Of a DNA stretch of 6,425 bases, positions 1-6,225 are shown in pieces (position 1 is the stretch's first letter; the number at the start of each line of letters is the position of its first letter). The notes beneath the pieces were generated by a model. That model worked only from the letters and a program-made list of their open reading frames with translations. It made no database searches and was not told where the DNA came from. The position numbers were made by a program, and so were the translations under genes. Source of the DNA: an uncultured Xanthobacteraceae bacterium (lineage in GTDB: Bacteria; Pseudomonadota; Alphaproteobacteria; Rhizobiales; Xanthobacteraceae); contig CATPCO010000247.1 in the NCBI GenBank assembly GCA_955652925.1, positions 1 to 6,425 on the forward strand, written 5' to 3'.

Positions 1-316
1 CTGGCGATTGGTCGCTGTTCGAAATACCTCCCTGCGCAATAGCGACCTTGATACCGGAAGTCGGGTCGTTCAGCAGCTTGATGTTATCCACCGCACCATT
101 CGTTAGGCGCAGCTCTACGCCGACGTGGGAGCGGGCAAGAATTTCCCGATACCTCTTGCCGATAGCCTCGTAGGTTTGATTTTTTGTACCTGTGGCGATT
201 GTAAATTTCGAGGGCGGCGCAGGAACAAAATAATCCAGCGCGAGCCAGCTCATGCCCACAATGCAGAGGATCGCGGCCAATCCTTTGAGCAGATGCCAGT
301 GATCAAACTCCAGCAC
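1..316 (-). CDS. TAXI-family TRAP solute-binding protein, N-terminal part (3' end off window)
   Basis: The 105 visible codons encode the N-terminus of a paralog of the complete TAXI protein at 382-1698. The alignment is obvious: a WHLLKGL-AILCI anchor helix at about residues 7-30, then a PAPPSK linker at 32-37, then the start of the periplasmic lobe with TGTKNQTYEAIGKRYRE aligning to the TSVIKGTTYDFYAQRYRE of its neighbour. Proteins of this family (NMT1_3/TAXI) bind small organic ligands in the periplasm, normally for TRAP transporters; the ligand here is unknown. The start is GTG at 314-316. An in-frame TAG at 353-355 excludes a longer N-terminus, no ATG lies between, and a GGAG motif sits 8 bases upstream exactly as in the paralog. 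It lies 65 bases downstream of the paralog in the same direction, so they are probably co-transcribed. The C-terminal part is outside the window, so intactness cannot be judged. Confidence 0.85.
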   Translation of the reverse strand, partial: MLEFDHWHLLKGLAAILCIVGMSWLALDYFVPAPPSKFTIATGTKNQTYEAIGKRYREILARSHVGVELRLTNGAVDNIKLLNDPTSGIKVAIAQGGISNSDQSP

Positions 317-357
317 GAATCTTTCTCCACGGGTTGCGTCGCCGCCGGCGAGCTACG
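252..357 (-). repeat. Direct repeat copy 1: TAXI leader plus N-terminal anchor
   Basis: This segment aligns to 1634-1740 in the same orientation with about 14 mismatches and one 1-base indel over about 106 positions, by hand count. It includes a perfect 23-base identity (277-299 against 1659-1681). It covers about 40 bases of leader, the Shine-Dalgarno motif, the start codon and codons for the membrane anchor. Similarity drops beyond it. It is an ancient or gene-converted duplication rather than a mobile element: no inverted termini or transposase accompany it. Confidence 0.8.
325..328 (-). promoter_or_regulatory. Ribosome binding site (GGAG) for the GTG-started TAXI gene
   Basis: GGAG on the minus strand is followed by an 8-base spacer and GTG. 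The same GGAG with the same spacing precedes the ATG of the upstream paralog (1707-1710). The conservation of this arrangement in two diverged genes decides both starts. Confidence 0.6.
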
Positions 358-381
358 ATACCGCGTCTACGCGTTCATGCC

Positions 382-1698
382 CTAGACAGCTTTGGCTATT
401 CGGCTCCGCACCTCAACCAGACGCGAGGCAAGTTGCGTACGCATGAGAGTAATGTGGCGTTGCAGGATAAAAAACAAATCCGAGTGTCGCTGTGGAAGGA
501 TTCTCGCTGCGCTATCGATGTTTTCCAATTCGGTTTGGAGCGATACCACTTGGGGAGCGGTCAATTCTGTTTGCGCTGCCTCTTCAACAATCCTCAGGCG
601 GCGGTATAATTTACGCATGTGGTCGTGCAAAAACCACCGATATAGCTTGGGTGCAAAATTGAACAGCGGGATGCCGATCGCTATGGCTGTGACCAGCACC
701 GCGATCGCCCTTTGCACATGGACAGTTAGCCACAAAGGCAAATGCCTTTGCAGAAGCGATGGGCCGTTCTTGTAGAAATCGGTGACACTCGCAGCCATGG
801 GATATTCCGGGTCGGTCTGCGTGGGGAATTCGCCGGCACGCTGGAAAATCCCCGGTCCGCCATGTTCTCTTATCAGTGTCTGCAACAGCAGACTTACAAT
901 CTGAGGATGGAGATCGCCGCGGATCAGTATGCGGACAGTGGTCGCGATGAGCGACACATCATTCGGCGGAATGTTCGCCGCAATATCAAACACGCCCTGG
1001 GGCAACGTCACCCGAACGAGGTTCGGAAAAATACGGGTGAGCGCTTCCGCCCGTGCGAAGCTCATGAGCCGGACGTTGGGCATTCGCAGCATGGTTTGGA
1101 CGGCCGGTGATTCCGGCGCGCTGGCAATCCAATAGGCATCCACCTTGCCGTCCCTGAGTGCCTCGACCGCGGTTGTGCCCGCGATAGGCAGAAATGTCGC
1201 GGTCGTTGCCGTGACGCCATCCGTACCAAGGACTTGCTCGGCTACCTGCCGAACTGCGGTCCCCGCTGGCCCGACGGCGATGCGTTTGCCTTTGAGTTGC
1301 GACAGACGGTCAAGCGGCTCGGCCGAGGAGTAAAAAATCCAAAAGGGATTGTTATAAACAATCCCTAACGATAGCAGCCCGGGCGTGTGTTCGCCGTCCG
1401 AAGTGCCCCCATACATAAAGGCAAATTGAACGCCGGAAACCGCATCTTGCAAAAGACCGAGAGTCTCCACCGATCCCGGAGATTCACGAAACTCCAGCTT
1501 CACATTGGCACGCGCGAATCGCTCCCGATATCGCTGGGCGTAAAAGTCGTAGGTGGTGCCTTTGATGACCGAGGTGGCCATTGCAATCTTCGACGGCGGC
1601 GCGGGAATGAAATAGGTCAACGCCAGCGAAACGATACCTGCAATGCATAGGATCGCGCCCAATCCTTTGAGCAGATGCCAGCGATTAAACCCCAGCAT
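382..1698 (-). CDS. TAXI-family TRAP solute-binding protein, membrane-anchored
   Basis: A 438-aa protein of the TAXI (TRAP-associated extracytoplasmic immunogenic; NMT1_3) family, which captures small organic molecules outside the inner membrane. Residues 10-30 form an uncleaved-looking membrane anchor followed by PAPPSK. Residues 38-320 form the two-lobed periplasmic domain, with NPFWIFY at 117-123, the LKGKRIAVGPAGTAVR stretch at 135-150 and DGKVDAYW at 183-190. A second hydrophobic helix at about 330-349 is followed by a basic, helix-rich tail of about 90 residues predicted to be cytoplasmic. Classical TAXI proteins are about 320 aa and soluble, so the second helix and tail are an extension. 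The start chosen is ATG at 1696-1698, with GGAG 8 bases upstream. An ATG 42 codons upstream (1824) is open but the added residues are not protein-like and the paralog has a stop in that region. No TRAP permease is nearby. Transport component or sensor are both possible; the ligand is unknown. Confidence 0.88.
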   Translation of the reverse strand: MLGFNRWHLLKGLGAILCIAGIVSLALTYFIPAPPSKIAMATSVIKGTTYDFYAQRYRERFARANVKLEFRESPGSVETLGLLQDAVSGVQFAFMYGGTSDGEHTPGLLSLGIVYNNPFWIFYSSAEPLDRLSQLKGKRIAVGPAGTAVRQVAEQVLGTDGVTATTATFLPIAGTTAVEALRDGKVDAYWIASAPESPAVQTMLRMPNVRLMSFARAEALTRIFPNLVRVTLPQGVFDIAANIPPNDVSLIATTVRILIRGDLHPQIVSLLLQTLIREHGGPGIFQRAGEFPTQTDPEYPMAASVTDFYKNGPSLLQRHLPLWLTVHVQRAIAVLVTAIAIGIPLFNFAPKLYRWFLHDHMRKLYRRLRIVEEAAQTELTAPQVVSLQTELENIDSAARILPQRHSDLFFILQRHITLMRTQLASRLVEVRSRIAKAV

Positions 1699-1740
1699 GA
1701 ATCGTTCTCCACGACTTGCGTCGGTCGCCGGCGCGCTACG
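1634..1740 (-). repeat. Direct repeat copy 2: TAXI leader plus N-terminal anchor
   Basis: Second copy of the segment at 252-357, about 1.38 kb away in the same orientation. It begins at the shared CGTAGC motif about 40 bases upstream of the ATG and runs through the codons of the first membrane helix. Recombination between the copies would delete most of one TAXI gene and fuse the leader of one to the ligand domain of the other. Confidence 0.8.
1707..1710 (-). promoter_or_regulatory. Ribosome binding site (GGAG) deciding the TAXI start
   Basis: GGAG precedes the ATG at 1696-1698 with an 8-base spacer. It is conserved in position with the paralog leader, which argues for a 438-aa protein rather than the 480-aa reading from 1824. 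Confidence 0.6.
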
Positions 1741-1834
1741 GGCAAACGGTCCTGCGGTCCTGGCGCGGCAAGAGGTGTCTGGACTGAAGGTGGCCTTGCC
1801 AATGATCCGATACGCAAGGGCCATTGCGCGAACA

Positions 1835-1864
1835 GGCGGGAGCGGATTGGACGCTCTCCCAGCC
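1835..1864. repeat. Imperfect inverted repeat in TAXI leader region
   Basis: GGC, GGGAG and CG pair with CG, CTCCC and GCC around a 7-base loop (GATTGGA), with a 2-base and a 1-base bulge on the right arm. In the TAXI transcript it would form a GC-rich hairpin about 140 bases before the start codon, if transcription begins upstream of it. It could be an operator, a leader hairpin, or chance in GC-rich DNA. No T-run follows on either strand. Confidence 0.3.
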
Positions 1865-1997
1865 GGCGATGCCTGGGGCTGCCTATCGCCGATGGCATTA
1901 TGCTAGCCCAAGTGAGCTTGAATAGATAGATGATGTTTATACGCGGTATTTCCTGCCACGGTGTGGTAGGGTGCAATCGTGAGATTGAAGGCAGCAT

Positions 1998-2972
1998 ATG
2001 ACGCGGCGCGAGTTGATAGCGCTTCTCGGCGGTGCGGCAGCGTGGCCGCTGGCCGGCCATGCACAACAGGTGGCTTTGCCAGTGGTCGGATTTCTTAACA
2101 GCGCATCGGCTGAGGGCTATGCGTCGATGGCGGCGGCATTCAAACAAGGGTTGAAAGAGACCGGCTACGTTGAGGGTCAGAACATAACGATCGAATACCG
2201 GTGGGCGGATGATCAGTACGACCGGCTGCCTGCACTTGCGGCTGACTTGGTAAGCCGACGGCCAGCCGTGATCTTCGCGAACAGCCCGTGCATTCCCGCG
2301 GCGAAGGCGGCCACCAGCACGGTTCCGATCACCTTTATGACCGGCGAAGATCCCGTTCGCCGCGGGTTTGTCGCGAGTTTCAACAGGCCGGGCGGAAATA
2401 TCACCGGGGTGACGACATTATCTGGCGAACTGGCAGCGAAGCGGTTCGAGCTTTTGCATGAGCTGCTTCCGCATGCCAAGACCATCGCTACTCTCATCAA
2501 TTCCGACTTCGGCCCTTCCGGGCGCTTCCAGGCCGATGTGGATGAGGCGGCACGCGCGCTCGGCCTCTCGATTCAACAGATGCAGGCGAGCAACGAACGC
2601 GAGATTGACCACGCTTTCGATATATTGGCTATGGGCGGGATTGATGCGCTCCTAGTCGGACCTGGTCCATTCTTGGACAGCCGGCGTCAGCAATTGGTGA
2701 CGCTTGCCGCCAAGGTCGGCATTCCGGCGGGATATGAAACCCGGGCTACTGCGCTCGCCGGCGGTCTGACAAGCTACGGACCAAGCGTTGCGGATGGCTA
2801 TCGTCAAGCAGGCATCTACGTCGGAAAAATTCTCCAGGGCACCAAGCCCGCCGACCTGCCGGTGGTACAGCCCACCAAATTCGAGCTGGTGATCAATCTG
2901 AAGACCGCGAAGGCGCTTGGTCTCGCCATCCCGCCGCTGCTGCTCGCCCGCGCTGACGAGGTCATCGATTAA
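1998..2972 (+). CDS. ABC transporter substrate-binding protein (ABC_sub_bind, COG2984)
   Basis: A 324-aa periplasmic binding protein of the ABC_sub_bind family (usual length about 320-330). Residues 1-22 form a signal peptide with a twin-arginine pair (TRREL, R3-R4), a GGAAA hydrophobic core and probable cleavage after GHA before QQ. That pattern is typical of the many Bradyrhizobium-type members and suggests Tat export, though the core is short and Sec is not excluded. No lipobox cysteine is present. Family signatures follow in order: GYVEGQN at 56-62, NRPGGNITGVT at 129-139, TSYGPS at 258-263 and QPTKFELVIN at 291-300. The start is ATG at 1998 with GAAGG 6 bases upstream. It is followed 167 bases later by a paralog in the same direction. 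No permease or ATPase gene is in the window, so the ligand and transporter are unknown; other members have been linked to branched amino acids or aromatic compounds, but nothing here supports a choice. Confidence 0.9.
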   Translation: MTRRELIALLGGAAAWPLAGHAQQVALPVVGFLNSASAEGYASMAAAFKQGLKETGYVEGQNITIEYRWADDQYDRLPALAADLVSRRPAVIFANSPCIPAAKAATSTVPITFMTGEDPVRRGFVASFNRPGGNITGVTTLSGELAAKRFELLHELLPHAKTIATLINSDFGPSGRFQADVDEAARALGLSIQQMQASNEREIDHAFDILAMGGIDALLVGPGPFLDSRRQQLVTLAAKVGIPAGYETRATALAGGLTSYGPSVADGYRQAGIYVGKILQGTKPADLPVVQPTKFELVINLKTAKALGLAIPPLLLARADEVID

Positions 2973-3139
2973 CGATTCTTTGCTACGCTGCACGAGTCAG
3001 CTCTTGGCAGATTTTGTTGCAAAGTCTGAAAGCGCCGGGTGACAAATTTTCTGCAGAAGACGAAACAAGCTCCGATCGCTACTAGCCGGCCTCGGGAGCA
3101 CTATAGTAGGCTTGGCCTCTCCAGTCGGAAGGGGTCCTC
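2973..3139 (+). other. Spacer between the two ABC_sub_bind genes
   Basis: A 167-base gap, long for a strict operon. A good -10-like TATAGT lies at 3102-3107, which would give a leader of about 26 bases, but the hexamer 16-18 bases upstream does not resemble TTGACA. An independent promoter for the second gene is therefore possible but unproven. GGAAGGGG at 3127-3134 is a strong Shine-Dalgarno match for the ATG at 3140. I see no convincing terminator after the first gene. Confidence 0.35.
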
Positions 3140-4117
3140 ATGCTGCGTAGGGAGTTAATCGGGCTGTTTGGCGGCGCTGCGGTGGCTTGGCCGCGACTGG
3201 TGCGAGCGCAGCAAGCCGGAAAGATGCAGCGCGTCGGTGCGCTCGTCTCGGCATCGGAACCTCATCCATTTGCCGATGCTTTGCGGCGTGGTTTGCAACG
3301 GCTTGGTTATTCGGAAGGTCATAACATTGAGCTTCACGTACGCTACACGCAGGGGCAAAGTGATCGCGCTGCCGAGCTGGCAGCCGAACTTGTTCGGATG
3401 CCTGTAGCCGTTATTGTTGCTCATTTTACCCCGGCGACGAGAGCCGCCATCGCCGCCACCAAAACCATCCCTATTGTGATGGCCCCGGCGGGTGCGCCGT
3501 TACAATCGGGATTTATCAAAAGCCTCTACGAGCCGGGTGGCAACGTCACGGGGCTGTCCGCTATGGACGCCGAACTAGGCGGCAAGCGCATCCAGCTCTT
3601 GCTGGATCTCATTCCGAACCTGGAACGTGTCGGCGCGCTCGCAACAACGCCAACCACGGACCCATTCAGTCGTCCTTTCGTGGCGGACATTCAGGCTGCG
3701 GCCGGAGCCGCAAACCTGCGACTCTCGCCCGTCCTAATCGGCGGGCCTAGTGAGTTGGAGGAAGGCTTTTCGATCCTAGCCAAGGACGGCGTCCAGGCCG
3801 TTATCGTCCAGGGATTTTTCGGGCCATATTCGAAACGCGTTGCGCAGATAGCCAATAAGCATCGGATTGGGTACATGTCGACTGATCGGAGTGCGGTGGT
3901 AGATGGCGGATTGGCTTCGATCTCCGCCAATTTCCCGCTGCTGTATGAGTATGCCGCGGTATATGTCGATAAAATCCTCAAAGGTGCCAATCCCGCCAAC
4001 TTGCCGGTCGAGCAGCCTTCGAAATTTCAGGTAACGGTCAACAGGCAAACAGCCGAGGCGCTGGGGCTTTCATTCTCTCCAATTTTGCTCGCAGAAGTTG
4101 ACGAGGTCATCGATTAA
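3140..4117 (+). CDS. ABC transporter substrate-binding protein (ABC_sub_bind, COG2984), second paralog
   Basis: A 325-aa paralog of the preceding protein with the same architecture. Its signal peptide runs over residues 1-23 with R3-R4 and a GGAAVAW core, with probable cleavage after VRA before QQ. Then come GYSEGHN at 56-62, EPGGNVTGLS at 131-140, YVDKILKGANPANLPV at 275-290 and QPSKFQVTVN at 292-301. Both proteins end in DEVID. The ligand-lobe sequences differ widely, so the pair most likely recognises different ligands, as far as sequence alone can say. The ATG at 3140 is supported by GGAAGGGG 5 bases upstream. It is the last plus-strand gene before convergent transcription from the patatin operon. 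No dedicated ABC permease is visible. Confidence 0.9.
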   Translation: MLRRELIGLFGGAAVAWPRLVRAQQAGKMQRVGALVSASEPHPFADALRRGLQRLGYSEGHNIELHVRYTQGQSDRAAELAAELVRMPVAVIVAHFTPATRAAIAATKTIPIVMAPAGAPLQSGFIKSLYEPGGNVTGLSAMDAELGGKRIQLLLDLIPNLERVGALATTPTTDPFSRPFVADIQAAAGAANLRLSPVLIGGPSELEEGFSILAKDGVQAVIVQGFFGPYSKRVAQIANKHRIGYMSTDRSAVVDGGLASISANFPLLYEYAAVYVDKILKGANPANLPVEQPSKFQVTVNRQTAEALGLSFSPILLAEVDEVID

Positions 4118-4159
4118 TCGGGCGCATGACTGCTAACGGCACTTAGCCGTCCTGCCCGA
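4118..4159. terminator. Candidate terminator or hairpin between convergent genes
   Basis: TCGGGC at 4118-4123 is perfectly complementary to GCCCGA at 4154-4159. Nested inside, ACGGC (4136-4140) pairs with GCCGT (4146-4150) around a 5-base loop, and an 8-base palindrome ACGGCCGT begins at 4159. It starts directly after the stop codon of the second ABC_sub_bind gene. There is no following T-run, so it is not a standard intrinsic terminator; it could stabilise the 3' end. Confidence 0.3.
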
Positions 4160-4309
4160 CGGCCGTGCGTAGTTCTGCTCGCAGTGGAAGAGCGGACCCA
4201 AGCAGGCTAAGCTGCGAACTCAAAGTAGCCGGTGGGCAAGTGTTCCTTACGGCGGGAGCGCGCCCGTGGTGCCGCACCATTGTGCCGCAACGTCACCGCA
4301 ACGTGCTCT
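4160..4309. other. Convergent intergenic stretch without a gene
   Basis: This lies between the 3' ends of the second ABC_sub_bind gene and the patatin gene. A short hairpin TGGTG-CCG-CACCA sits at about 4267-4279, and a 9-base direct repeat CCGCAACGT occurs at 4285-4293 and 4296-4304 just past the patatin stop. Neither is accompanied by a T-tract. I find no supported coding region or RNA. Confidence 0.4.
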
Positions 4310-5137
4310 CTAAGCATCAATCAGCGCCGAGAGCTTCTCCTTGAACTCGGGCTTCATGGCTTCGGCTGCACGCAGGATCGCGCTCGCCTGCAGGAAGTCG
4401 AGGGCGCGAAAGGTCCCGACCTTCGGCCTTACCAGGAGATCGGGAGCGCGATGCTTGACCTTTTCCGCCGTGATGGCACCGCCCATGACAAGCACCGTCA
4501 TGAGCAAACACTCCCACGGATTGGGGATGTCGCTGCGCGCGTGCGTCGGCTCGCCCGTAAGATCGACCGCCACAATGACGTCGGCACGTCCGTCGAGGGC
4601 ATCAAAGGGCAGCGGATTAGTGGCGCCGCCGTCGATCAGGACGCGATCCTCGATGAGGACCGGGCGCATCACTGTAGGGAGCGCAATCGAAGCCGCAAGC
4701 GCAGGCTTGAGCGCGCCGGACGATAACGCCACGGCCTCGCGGCGATAGAGATCGCTCGCCATGACCATCAGCGGGATCGCAAGCTCGCTGAAGTCCTCCG
4801 GCACCTGCTCCGGCAGGAACTGCTCACAGAACTTTTCCGCATCCACAAGGACCGCGCTGCCGAAGCCCAGGCTGAACAGGTTGGCAAAGGTGCCTGCCCG
4901 CGTCGTAACCAGGCGGCGAAACACTTCCGCCCGATTATGCGCGAGCGATATGACGAAGCGGCGCATTTCGCGCCCCGACATGCCGGCGGCATAGGCCGCC
5001 CCGACCAGCGCGCCGCTCGAGCTCCCGGCAATGGCGGCCGGCTTGCGGCCGAGCTCATCGAGCGCCTCGAACACGGCAATATGCGCGAGCCCGCGCGCGC
5101 CGCCACCGCCAAGCGCAAGCGCAAAGCTCTTGCTCAT
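4310..5137 (-). CDS. Patatin-like phospholipase family protein (RssA/YchK-like)
   Basis: A 275-aa cytoplasmic protein with a complete patatin Ser-Asp catalytic dyad, predicted to hydrolyse acyl esters of lipids. Visible motifs are the oxyanion-hole loop GGGGARG at residues 10-16, the nucleophile elbow G-S-S-S-G at 38-42 (Ser40), the ASIALPTVMRPV block at 149-160 and D-G-G at 169-171 (Asp169). There is no signal peptide or membrane helix. Length matches small single-domain bacterial patatins. The ATG at 5135-5137 overlaps the stop of the upstream kinase gene as ATGA and has a strong GGGAGG at 5141-5146, so it is translationally coupled and the last gene of its operon. The real substrate (phospholipid, other acyl ester or thioester) cannot be told from sequence. 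Confidence 0.92.
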   Translation of the reverse strand: MSKSFALALGGGGARGLAHIAVFEALDELGRKPAAIAGSSSGALVGAAYAAGMSGREMRRFVISLAHNRAEVFRRLVTTRAGTFANLFSLGFGSAVLVDAEKFCEQFLPEQVPEDFSELAIPLMVMASDLYRREAVALSSGALKPALAASIALPTVMRPVLIEDRVLIDGGATNPLPFDALDGRADVIVAVDLTGEPTHARSDIPNPWECLLMTVLVMGGAITAEKVKHRAPDLLVRPKVGTFRALDFLQASAILRAAEAMKPEFKEKLSALIDA

Positions 5138-5146
5138 TGCCCTCCC
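5134..5146 (-). promoter_or_regulatory. ATGA overlap plus Shine-Dalgarno coupling kinase to patatin gene
   Basis: The kinase stop TGA (5134-5136) and the patatin ATG (5135-5137) share bases. GGGAGG at 5141-5146 lies inside the kinase's last codons. This combination of overlap and strong ribosome binding site indicates coupled translation. Confidence 0.75.
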
Positions 5147-6225
5147 GCAGCGCGCGCAAATTCCCGCGCCTTGGCCGCGAGTGGCCGCACGAGCGGCGCC
5201 ATCGCGCGCGCGTTCTCGCTCGTTGCCGTACCGTCGCGCACGCGGCCGACGATGCCCTGAAAGATCGCGGCAAGGCGAAAGAAATTATACGCGAGATAGA
5301 CCGGCAGATGCGGCCGCGGGTCGAGCCCGGTGCACGCGACATAGGCGTCCACATAGGCGGCGCGTGAAGGGATGCCGAGCGCGGCGAGATCGTGGAACAT
5401 GAGCGTGCCGACGCCGGCCCCCGATTCGGAGGGCGGCATGTCCCATTGCATGAGGTGATACGCGAGGTCGGCGAGCGGATCGCCGAGCGTGGAAAGCTCC
5501 CAGTCGAGTAGCGCGACAATAGCTGGCGCGCAGGGCGCGAGAATGATGTTGTCGAGGCGATAGTCGCCATGCACGAGCCGTACCGGCCCCGTCGGCGGAA
5601 GATGCGACGGCAGCCAGGCAATCAGCTCTTCCATGTCCTCGATCCTTTCGGTCTGCGAGGCGTGGTATTGCTTCGACCAGCGCTCGATCTGGCGCGCGAT
5701 GTAGTTTTCCCCACGGCCGAAATCGCCCAGCCCGAGCGCGACCGGGTCGAATGAATGCAGCCGCGCAAGCGTCGCATTCATGACGTCGTAGACAGCGGCC
5801 CGCTCGCGCGCGTCAGAGTGGGGCATATGCGGTTCCCAGATCACGCGGCCCTCGACAAAAGCCATCAGATAAAACGGGGTGCCGGCGATGCTGGCGTCTT
5901 CGCAGTAGAGCACCGGCTCGGCGACGGGAAAGCCCTGCGCATGCAGCGCGCTGATGACGCGGAATTCCCGATCGACCGCGTGCGCCGACGGCAACAGCTT
6001 TCCCGGCGGCTTGCGGCGGAGCACGTAACGCCGGCCTGGCGTCTCCAACAGATAGGTCGGGTTCGACTGGCCGCCCTTGAACTGGCGCACGCAAAGCGGA
6101 GCGCAGCAATCAGGCAGGCGCGATGCGAGAAAAGATTTGAGCCTTGCAACGTCGAGTGCGAGCGCAGCGCCAACTTGCTTGGTGCCTGAAAATGCTTCCT
6201 GTCGATCGATGGCGGGCATGATCAT
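5134..6225 (-). CDS. Phosphotransferase (APH fold), ACAD10/11 kinase-domain-like
   Basis: A 363-aa aminoglycoside-phosphotransferase-fold kinase. Numbering from the ATG at 6225, the N-lobe carries YVLRRKPPGKLLPSAHAVDRE at about 67-87, the signature of the ACAD10/11 N-terminal kinase subfamily rather than of antibiotic kinases. The catalytic loop HGDYRLDN lies at about 219-226 (catalytic Asp 221, metal-binding Asn 226). The metal-binding LLDWELSTLGDP region is at about 239-250. In mammalian ACAD10/11 this domain phosphorylates 4-hydroxyacyl-CoA ahead of phosphate elimination by the dehydrogenase domain; here the kinase stands alone, so its substrate is only a guess. The start is taken as ATG at 6223-6225 because it overlaps the upstream stop as ATGA; TTG at 6231 and ATG at 6219 are alternatives. 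It sits between a hydrolase and a patatin, coupled to both. Confidence 0.88.
   Translation of the reverse strand: MIMPAIDRQEAFSGTKQVGAALALDVARLKSFLASRLPDCCAPLCVRQFKGGQSNPTYLLETPGRRYVLRRKPPGKLLPSAHAVDREFRVISALHAQGFPVAEPVLYCEDASIAGTPFYLMAFVEGRVIWEPHMPHSDARERAAVYDVMNATLARLHSFDPVALGLGDFGRGENYIARQIERWSKQYHASQTERIEDMEELIAWLPSHLPPTGPVRLVHGDYRLDNIILAPCAPAIVALLDWELSTLGDPLADLAYHLMQWDMPPSESGAGVGTLMFHDLAALGIPSRAAYVDAYVACTGLDPRPHLPVYLAYNFFRLAAIFQGIVGRVRDGTATSENARAMAPLVRPLAAKAREFARAAGGQ
6222..6225 (-). promoter_or_regulatory. ATGA overlap coupling hydrolase to kinase gene
   Basis: The hydrolase stop TGA (6222-6224) overlaps the kinase ATG (6223-6225). There is no strong Shine-Dalgarno before it, only GAG further upstream, so initiation probably depends on ribosomes ending the hydrolase. 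This junction fixes the most likely kinase start. Confidence 0.65.

Larger units (their letters stand above)
1699..1997. other. Divergent intergenic region between TAXI pair and ABC_sub_bind pair
   Basis: These 299 bases must hold the promoters of both divergent gene sets. I see a CATAAT -10-like hexamer on the minus strand at 1897-1902 but no acceptable -35 at the proper spacing. On the plus strand a TTGAAT at 1918-1923 has no good -10 partner. The part nearest the TAXI gene contains an imperfect inverted repeat at 1835-1864. The plus-strand gene has its own GAAGG at 1987-1991. No small gene is supported here: the open frames lack ribosome binding sites and merely shadow neighbouring sequence. 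Confidence 0.5.

Noticed and set aside
1699..1824. Upstream 42-codon extension of the TAXI gene (480-aa reading)
   Set aside because: The added residues look like translated leader DNA, the conserved GGAG lies just before the inner ATG, and the paralog leader has an in-frame stop (353-355).
1617..2147. Minus-strand 176-codon frame across the divergent region
   Set aside because: It overlaps the starts of two recognised genes, has no family features and no ribosome binding site.
4267..4304. Short hairpin and 9-base direct repeat past the patatin stop as a terminator or binding site
   Set aside because: The stem is 5 bp with a 3-base loop and no T-run, and two 9-base copies are too little to support a functional site.
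4232..4726. Plus-strand open frame of 164 codons opposite the patatin gene
   Set aside because: It is antisense to a gene with a full catalytic dyad and coupled start; its Arg-rich composition is typical of GC-rich shadow frames.
5055..5621. Minus-strand 188-codon frame inside the kinase gene
   Set aside because: It is an alternative frame of a clearly recognised kinase, rich in Arg and Ser, without any domain signature.
5755..6189. Plus-strand 144-codon frame opposite the kinase gene
   Set aside because: Antisense shadow in high-GC coding DNA with no recognisable domain.
5134..6225. Aminoglycoside resistance enzyme
   Set aside because: The APH fold is shared, but the LRRKPPGKLLPSAHAVDRE block is typical of ACAD10/11-type kinases and the neighbours are lipid or acid hydrolases.
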